Of a DNA stretch of 38,763 bases, positions 32,791-38,763 are shown piece by piece. Origin of the DNA: Lachnospiraceae bacterium. Lineage in GTDB: Bacteria > Bacillota > Clostridia > Lachnospirales > Lachnospiraceae. A program made the position numbers and the translations under genes. Numbering within the stretch: position 1 is the first letter of the stretch; each line of letters begins with the position of its first letter. The notes under the pieces are model-generated. The model had not been told where the DNA came from and did no database searches. It saw only the letters and a program-made list of their open reading frames with translations. The DNA is taken from assembly GCA_017471325.1 (NCBI GenBank), contig JAFUUX010000294.1, positions 1 to 38,763 on the forward strand, in the 5' to 3' direction.

Positions 32791-33483
32791 TCAACTCAGC
32801 TTATACTGCTGTTTATACTCTTCTGCCACCTTTAAATATACGCTTGCCTTTCTTGGGATCAGAATGTACAGATTCTTTCCAAGCGCCGTCTCGGCGAGCG
32901 GATACTCCGGTACATTCCCTTCGTGCAACCCGTCAATCCGGTATGTGACAGCACCATTTTGATATCCTTCCATCTTTTCGACACGAATCGTACAGATCTT
33001 ATCTCCGGTAAATATCTTATCTTTATAACTGACCCTATATCTGACTATAGTCGGTATATAGCACTGGCACTCGTTTTCCTTCGGCGTATATACTTTTAAT
33101 ATGTCTTCTTCCATATTGCAGATATACACCTGTATGCCATACGCCACCCCGCTTGTCAGCATAGTGTTGTATATCAAATATCCGCCGGCACTCCTTGTCT
33201 GTCTGTCAAATGCATTTTTACTGACAAAAAAGAGCATCGTTGTTTCATTTAATTTGACAATGGGTCTACCGGACTCCGATTTCCAGATATCCTCATCACT
33301 GAGACTTTCATTATTGATCATATCCTCTACTGTCTGCAGGTTCATTTCTTTTCTTCTGTCATATACACAGATCAGAAAAGAATCCCCCTGCTTGTATTTC
33401 CAACTGATGATGATCTTGTCCTGGTCTTTTTTCGCATCCAGTTTTTCCAGACGATATTTCGGATCATACTCACTGATTCTCAT
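32791..33483 (-). CDS. Unrecognised beta-rich protein in the tubulin/GTPase module
   Basis: The start at 33483 has GGAGG six bases upstream and overlaps the end of the preceding gene by 14 bases; an ATG 18 bases further up would place the ribosome site inside the gene. The product is 230 residues, without signal peptide, membrane helix or Cys pairs of a ribbon. Alternating hydrophobic pattern (KIIISWKYKQGDSFLICVYD, YRVSYKDKIFTGDKICTIRV) implies two beta-sandwich domains of fibronectin-III-like outline. Its stop overlaps the next gene's region (TTGATG). The position between the 665-residue protein and the GTPase suggests a scaffold or adaptor. I have no family name for it. Confidence 0.8.
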   Translation of the reverse strand: MRISEYDPKYRLEKLDAKKDQDKIIISWKYKQGDSFLICVYDRRKEMNLQTVEDMINNESLSDEDIWKSESGRPIVKLNETTMLFFVSKNAFDRQTRSAGGYLIYNTMLTSGVAYGIQVYICNMEEDILKVYTPKENECQCYIPTIVRYRVSYKDKIFTGDKICTIRVEKMEGYQNGAVTYRIDGLHEGNVPEYPLAETALGKNLYILIPRKASVYLKVAEEYKQQYKLS

Positions 33484-35467
33484 TTTCCGCCTCCGTATCA
33501 TCTATTAATTGCAACATCTCCAAACGTTCTTCCGGAATCTTATAGATCTGGAGTTCCTCGATGCAGTCGGTCCTGTTATTATCAAACAGTATATAGTCTT
33601 CCCTTCCCTGCAATTCTTTTGCATATCCTGCATCTTTATTGATCAGGTAATAACTCTGTCCGAGCGGGGTAGGATTTACGCTGTTATACAGCATCATGCC
33701 CAGACGCGTATTTTGGGAGATTTCTTTTTCAATCGTTTCCCGTATATACTGTCTGGTCCTTTCCTCATTCATCTGTTCCAGGCGCATAGTCAGTTCTTTT
33801 TCAAAATCCAGTTTAAACTCCTCCTGTTTGCTCAGCATAAGCTGAAATACATTCCATACTTCCTCTATGATCGCACTTTTATCATTTTCAGATTCAAACA
33901 CTTTCGGAAAAGCACTTTCAAGTTTATTGATCTTTCTGTTTTTTTCTACAAATTCTTTTACGATCCTCGGATAGATCCTTTGCACGGAAGAGTCGATTTC
34001 GCCCTTGATCAGACTTTCATTTTCCACTTCATCCTGAATCTTCTTATAATTTTCATCAAAAATCAGGGACGCATCTATCTTCCTCCCGATATGCTGGGCC
34101 AGCATCTCTTTTAATTCCGAATAGTAAAACGTCCTTGCTTTATTCTCTGCCGCTCTGTGCAGACCCATGATCCCTTCGCTTCCGGTCAGTCCGCTGTCTT
34201 TGACGGGTGCATTCACTAACTCCAGAATCTCTTCCTTTTCCGGCAGCATTTTTAGATATTCCAAAAAAGAAAAGGATCTGGCAGCCTTTTCCTCCATTTG
34301 AGTATTCATGAACTCTTTATTATCTGCCCTGCCCAGATATCTCTCTATGATCTGCCGTATCTTTTGCTGTTTATATTGTTCCCACATACCGCAGGTCGCC
34401 GTATCCAGTTCTTTTTCCGATACCTGCCTGGCCTTCAGTATTCGATCCATTTCTTTAGCATCCCGAAAGGGCAGATATTTCATCTGCCAGGATTCCGGCA
34501 ATTTGGGCTTTATTTCCTTCTGATATGCTTCTTCCGCATCCTTTAATTGCCCACCGGCATCAATTCCCAAACGTTCCAGTATCTTCTGGTGTGTCAGTTC
34601 TTCTTTAAAAATCTCCTCTTCCTGTCGGTACATCTCTTCCAATAAAGCCTGTAAGGATACTACAGCGATATCACGGAAAGGTTTTTCCTTCAATGCATAG
34701 GATGCTGTATAGAATCCGGATCCAAAGATGCTTTTTTGTGATCCGATCGTCCCCTGGTCTCCATGCAGCTTCCGATCCTGCTGACTGTTATTACTGTTTA
34801 ACAAAATAATATCCGCGGCAAGCCGGTAATTCTTATGAATCTCCTTGGCTGATAAACGTTTATTGGAACTCAATTTGTCACTGATAATACAGATCCGATC
34901 CGGTTTATTATCCTTTACAACCTGACTGCGGATATATTTCAAGAATTGATCGGAACTTTCCAGACACTCATTCCCCTCATTCAGCATGAGGTAAATGCTT
35001 TTTAAGGATGCATTATTTTTTCCTGCGTTCAAGGAACGATACAGATCATACAGATCCGCTCCCGCTTCTTCCGAAGACTCGATAAAAAACTCCATTTTAA
35101 TCAATGTTCTAAGACGGAAAATGTCGTCCTCCGTCTCCAACATTTCCATAATGCATTTATCGATCACTTTCTGCGGTTTTTCATCTGTATAGATTTCCTG
35201 TTCACTGTCCCTGCAGATTGTTTCCGCTTTCCAGGAATCCCTGCTTCCGGTGATACTGACATAAGTCAAAAACCTGGAATTATTCCAATTATCATCCAGG
35301 ATCCTCTTCACATCTTCTGCATGTTCACTGCATTTTTCACCAAGAAAAACAAGCAGTACAGGATAAAGAGCCAGATTTCCACCCGTTTTACCACTTCTGT
35401 TTTCCTGCATTTTCTCGATGCATGCATTTAACAGTTTTCTTCCATTTTCCATCTCTTTTTGCTTCAT
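33470..35467 (-). CDS. Unrecognised 665-residue protein following the tubulin-like gene
   Basis: The N-terminal ~300 residues alternate beta strands and helices: LYPVLLVFLGEKC, FLTYVSITG, RICIISDKLSS, ADIILLNSNN, IAVVSLQALLEEMY. They look Rossmann-like, perhaps with a tubulin-like or VWA-like topology, but no GTP-binding glycine loop or MIDAS is visible. The remaining ~360 residues are mainly long charged helices (coiled-coil-like) with a short final beta segment. There is no signal peptide or membrane segment, so it is predicted cytoplasmic. It starts about 58 bp after the tubulin-like gene. It may be a partner that controls assembly of that protein. That is inferred from position only. Confidence 0.82.
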   Translation of the reverse strand: MKQKEMENGRKLLNACIEKMQENRSGKTGGNLALYPVLLVFLGEKCSEHAEDVKRILDDNWNNSRFLTYVSITGSRDSWKAETICRDSEQEIYTDEKPQKVIDKCIMEMLETEDDIFRLRTLIKMEFFIESSEEAGADLYDLYRSLNAGKNNASLKSIYLMLNEGNECLESSDQFLKYIRSQVVKDNKPDRICIISDKLSSNKRLSAKEIHKNYRLAADIILLNSNNSQQDRKLHGDQGTIGSQKSIFGSGFYTASYALKEKPFRDIAVVSLQALLEEMYRQEEEIFKEELTHQKILERLGIDAGGQLKDAEEAYQKEIKPKLPESWQMKYLPFRDAKEMDRILKARQVSEKELDTATCGMWEQYKQQKIRQIIERYLGRADNKEFMNTQMEEKAARSFSFLEYLKMLPEKEEILELVNAPVKDSGLTGSEGIMGLHRAAENKARTFYYSELKEMLAQHIGRKIDASLIFDENYKKIQDEVENESLIKGEIDSSVQRIYPRIVKEFVEKNRKINKLESAFPKVFESENDKSAIIEEVWNVFQLMLSKQEEFKLDFEKELTMRLEQMNEERTRQYIRETIEKEISQNTRLGMMLYNSVNPTPLGQSYYLINKDAGYAKELQGREDYILFDNNRTDCIEELQIYKIPEERLEMLQLIDDTEAENENQ

Positions 35468-35525
35468 TTTCCTGTCCTGCTTGTTTTAATCCTTTAAATG
35501 ATGTTGTACTAATCTATCCCCTGAT

Positions 35526-38500
35526 TTAGACCGTTACCTGTAACTTAAAGGCAGCTAACTCTTTCATGAAATTCTCATAATATGCTGTTAAGTCATTATG
35601 CTCTAATGTTGTTTCATCATGTCTCATCAAATACGCCTGAATCCTCTGCGGCATTTTCGCCTCCAGGTCGGCAATGGCTGCATCCATTTCCGGGCATTCA
35701 TCCATATTCATCCTTTTATTTGCCTCATCGCGGATCTTCTGACGAATTTTTTCATCTATTTCCTTAAATTTCTCAAAAGCAAAGAATGCGCCCGTATCAG
35801 CAAGGTCTCCCATCGTATTGTCCTGCAGTACCACTTTCTTGGGCATACCAAATTCCTCATACTCATAGGAAATGCTCTTTCCATACTTTAGTACACCCGT
35901 AAAGATAGCCTCAAGGAAATCTTTCTTCATCCTTCCCCCAACACCACCGACTACGATTGCATCTTTTACCTTATGAATTGCTTCCTCTATCCGGTTCCGC
36001 TTTTCTACCTCTTTCTCAACCATTTTATTCATCACCGGTGACAGGATAAAGAAGTCCTCCGTAACACGCTCTTCCAGATCTGTGATCGGATTTCCATAGG
36101 GAATATCAACTATTTCTTTTACTTCCCCTTCTTTAAATGCTACCTGTCTCTCCTCCAGTTCTTTCTGGATCTGGGTGAGTTTAGCAATATTTCCACTGTT
36201 TTCCTCAATTGAGGCATTGTAGGAATCCATATCCAGATCGGCTGTCACACGTATATGATGCTTCTTCTGCTCGTCTACGGTGATGATTCCTGACTCCAGT
36301 GCCCGTTGGAACAGTTCTTTCAACTTTTTATTTTTCTCCTGAATCCTCGGCGTATCCAGATTCTCTCTGGCACTTTCCGGAATAGGCGACGGCAGCAATT
36401 CATTCCAGTCTTTTTCGCCTTTTCCGAACAAGTGCTTGCCCGCCATCTTACTTTGTTCATACACACGCTCAAATTCCTTCAGCCCCTGGTATGCGTACAA
36501 AGGCATGCCACTATGGAAACACATCATGGATAATTTATCCGTAATCTGTGATTTACGGATTGCAAAAGAAGAATTTCCTTCTATATGTTTCTCTGCGGCA
36601 GTCACTATCTCTTTTGAATCAAAAGGAACCGTCAGGTAATTTAATTTACTGAGCGTACCACCATAGGCCATATCCTGCCAAAACATCGGCTGAGCTTTTA
36701 CGGCTAATTTATCACGCATAATATCCTGCTCAATCTTGTCTGCCAGCCGAACGATATCGGTTTCGTGGTATTTCTCTTTCAGATAATCTGTGATCGTCTT
36801 TTTCGTTGCTTCTGAAAACTCATCCAGCACAAAAGTGGATATAATCTTAGCGATCTTTGACTCATCATTGCTTTTCCAATCACTGACATGCTCAAACATA
36901 CCAACCATCAGCCGATAGAGAGTTTGTTCCACATCCAGTTTCTTTACCTCTTCGTTCAGTCCATCAATAACCTCATTAATAGAGAGGATCTTCCAATTAT
37001 AAGACCGGTCTTCAACACCCTTCTGTGTTAAGATTTCAATATTCTTCTTGAAAGTGTCCCTCAGCGTAAACATAACATCCTGTAAAACAGCAAAGAAAGA
37101 ACTATCCAAATCTGTAACCAACTTCTTAAATCTCTTCAGTACATCATCCAATTTTTGATACATATCCATCTTATAATGATGTACGTACAGATTATTCAAA
37201 GCGTTCCTGTAATCCTGTATACGGCTGCCTTTATTCAAAAGCCCTGCATTTTTCATTCTTTCATCTGCATCCTTGTAGCTATCTACACGCAGATTCGTCT
37301 GTCTCGCTTCCGCATCCCACAATTCCTGATTATGCGCGATCAAACCATCTGTCCAGTGGATCAGGTTCTTATTGGTACCTCCTGTCAAAAGCAAGTGCGC
37401 AAAAATCGGTCCATATTCAATCTTGCTTGCATAATCTTCACATAATTTTTTAAATACTCTGCTGAGCAATGAGGACGCATTCTCAGGGATCTTATTATCC
37501 TTCAGCGCATCTTCATTTTTCATGGTCTTCGCATTCGCTTCCATCTGACCAATATTAGCTGCCAGAAATTCATCCGCATGCTGCACAAACATCGCATTTC
37601 CGCTCTTTTTATATGCTTCCGCATCAAAACGGTCAGAAAACTGCATTACACCTTTGCAGCCCTTTGTCAACTCATTGCGCAATTCATCGTATGTCAGATG
37701 TACCGCCTTTACAAATGCGTCCCTGTCTTTTTCACTCGGTACCAGATCAAAGATATGCGTATATGCCTCAAACAGTTTGGCGCCTAAATAGGTTGCAATT
37801 TCAGAAAGCGGCACTTCTGCCACAGATGCACCAAGAATATTATAATCAATTCCCGCACCATGAGACATTTTTATGTTTGCTTTATCAGAATTCAGGTTTG
37901 ATATATGGCCAAGCAGTGTGATCCCCTGGCTTCCTTCATCCTTTCCATCCTCGCTGGTCTTCGGAGACTCCACCTTTGCAAGGAAAGAGATGATATAATC
38001 TGTCACCACACCCATTGCGTACTCATAGCCATTTGGCACAGGCATCCCATCTGCATTGGTCGTAGAAACAAGATAACAGAGATCCACAGGCTGCTCCTGC
38101 GTTCTTACTGTAAATGTCGCATAACGCTGCTCAAAAAAGTCCTTATTCCGTTCAAGATTCATGCAGTAATCCAACTCCTGCAATGCGGAATATCCATTAT
38201 ATTTAATATAACTGGATTTACTGGTATTTGAAGCAACAGCAGGTACCGAAAGATTAACATCCGGCAGGAAGAAATATCCGTATACCTTTCCGCTTGCCTG
38301 TCCGAGTTCCTTTAATGCATGGCGTACCAGGTAGCATACATCCAAAAATGTTCCACTGCCGGTTCCGCCTGAAATACCTGCAATAACATGTACATGGATC
38401 ACATTAGAACCAACTAATGCCCCGGATATAGCACTCTTGAGTTTCTGATAAAACTGATCCAGCTTATCAATCAAAAGGAAACGCCCTATCTGGCGAATAC

Positions 38501-38763
38501 CGCCGGCGCCAGCCGAAGCCTCATCCATTTTTATGTGCTCATGATCCAACCAGGTCATATCCGGCCGTCTATTTAACTCTTCCTTATTTTTAAACCTTTC
38601 TTTGATGATCGGACAGGAAACATCAAAATATTCCGTTTTTTCAACGATGTCAGAAATATATCCCTTCTGCTCCTTAATCTTTGCATTGTCTGAATCAACA
38701 TACAGAAAGCGGATCTTTTTATATTCAGGAAGAGGCGCCTCTAAATCATCCGGCTGCATTTGC
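35526..38763 (-). CDS. Tubulin/FtsZ-like GTPase (Tubulin_2-type), 5' end beyond the window
   Basis: The visible 1077+ residues carry the tubulin signature GGTGSGT at 131-137 of the visible part, within HVHVIAGISGGTGSGTFLDV. It follows R-F-L-Y-V-D-S-D-N, a typical beta-strand/loop before helix in Tubulin_2 proteins. The frame is open to the window edge with no stop before the first visible ATG, and a GxG nucleotide loop expected near the true N-terminus is not seen, so the gene very likely begins upstream. After the ~400-residue tubulin-like part comes a long helical region (about 430-1077), much longer than FtsZ or TubZ. It heads the cluster with a GTPase, GAP1-like and VWA proteins, matching the reported FtsZ-like 'FtsZl' neighbourhood. 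It probably polymerises at the membrane. Confidence 0.87.
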   Translation of the reverse strand, partial: QMQPDDLEAPLPEYKKIRFLYVDSDNAKIKEQKGYISDIVEKTEYFDVSCPIIKERFKNKEELNRRPDMTWLDHEHIKMDEASAGAGGIRQIGRFLLIDKLDQFYQKLKSAISGALVGSNVIHVHVIAGISGGTGSGTFLDVCYLVRHALKELGQASGKVYGYFFLPDVNLSVPAVASNTSKSSYIKYNGYSALQELDYCMNLERNKDFFEQRYATFTVRTQEQPVDLCYLVSTTNADGMPVPNGYEYAMGVVTDYIISFLAKVESPKTSEDGKDEGSQGITLLGHISNLNSDKANIKMSHGAGIDYNILGASVAEVPLSEIATYLGAKLFEAYTHIFDLVPSEKDRDAFVKAVHLTYDELRNELTKGCKGVMQFSDRFDAEAYKKSGNAMFVQHADEFLAANIGQMEANAKTMKNEDALKDNKIPENASSLLSRVFKKLCEDYASKIEYGPIFAHLLLTGGTNKNLIHWTDGLIAHNQELWDAEARQTNLRVDSYKDADERMKNAGLLNKGSRIQDYRNALNNLYVHHYKMDMYQKLDDVLKRFKKLVTDLDSSFFAVLQDVMFTLRDTFKKNIEILTQKGVEDRSYNWKILSINEVIDGLNEEVKKLDVEQTLYRLMVGMFEHVSDWKSNDESKIAKIISTFVLDEFSEATKKTITDYLKEKYHETDIVRLADKIEQDIMRDKLAVKAQPMFWQDMAYGGTLSKLNYLTVPFDSKEIVTAAEKHIEGNSSFAIRKSQITDKLSMMCFHSGMPLYAYQGLKEFERVYEQSKMAGKHLFGKGEKDWNELLPSPIPESARENLDTPRIQEKNKKLKELFQRALESGIITVDEQKKHHIRVTADLDMDSYNASIEENSGNIAKLTQIQKELEERQVAFKEGEVKEIVDIPYGNPITDLEERVTEDFFILSPVMNKMVEKEVEKRNRIEEAIHKVKDAIVVGGVGGRMKKDFLEAIFTGVLKYGKSISYEYEEFGMPKKVVLQDNTMGDLADTGAFFAFEKFKEIDEKIRQKIRDEANKRMNMDECPEMDAAIADLEAKMPQRIQAYLMRHDETTLEHNDLTAYYENFMKELAAFKLQVTV

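Overview
The window looks like a low- to medium-GC Bacillota chromosome, probably class Clostridia and plausibly Lachnospiraceae. This rests on strong AGGAGG-type ribosome binding sites, the T7SSb-type EssC and YukD/EsaB proteins, lipobox lipoproteins, and many N-terminal zinc-ribbon plus transmembrane proteins. No rRNA, tRNA or CRISPR was seen. Apart from a decayed IS3-like end at the far left, every gene lies on the minus strand. About 33 genes are packed nearly end to end (gaps of roughly 0-100 bp, several overlaps), so transcription runs from about 38.7 kb towards position 137. No gene-free stretch exceeds 300 bp.

In order of transcription:
(1) 38763-27636 holds a cytoskeleton/GTPase module. 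It has a tubulin/FtsZ-like protein (cut by the window edge), two unrecognised soluble proteins, a TRAFAC-type GTPase with a split zinc ribbon, a GAP1-like GTPase-associated membrane protein and a membrane VWA protein.
(2) 27583-21693 holds membrane-anchored proteins with extracytoplasmic domains. Three are zinc-ribbon/TM proteins carrying carboxypeptidase-regulatory-like, YARHG and C-type-lectin domains. The others are a lipoprotein amidase and a membrane-anchored family 3 glycosidase.
(3) 21681-13571 is the type VII secretion core: a membrane FHA protein, three-ATPase EssC, ubiquitin-like EsaB, a small helical protein and five WXG100-like proteins. A perfect 13-bp hairpin follows the last WXG100 gene.
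(4) 13500-9088 looks like cargo. It has a lipoprotein, a lipase with a C-terminal helical region (reverse-orientation effector architecture), a glycine-zipper protein resembling membrane-active toxins, a DUF4176 protein and a small membrane protein with a GRAM/PH-like domain.
(5) 9034-3528 holds a large membrane-anchored protein and a signalling triad: membrane FHA protein, PP2C phosphatase, and a transmembrane Ser/Thr kinase with an extracellular DUF6273-like domain.
(6) 3502-137 holds more zinc-ribbon or single-TM proteins. One is split by a -1 frame change at an A7 run and carries hexapeptide repeats. The segment ends with a second lipoprotein.

The likely theme is a T7SSb-related secretion apparatus physically linked to a tubulin-like/GTPase/VWA membrane-remodelling module and a kinase-phosphatase-FHA circuit, with wall hydrolases and its own candidate effectors. 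Recognisable EssA, EssB and EsaA are absent from the window. The combination, rather than any one gene, is the notable feature. All functions are read from motifs by eye. No database search was run.
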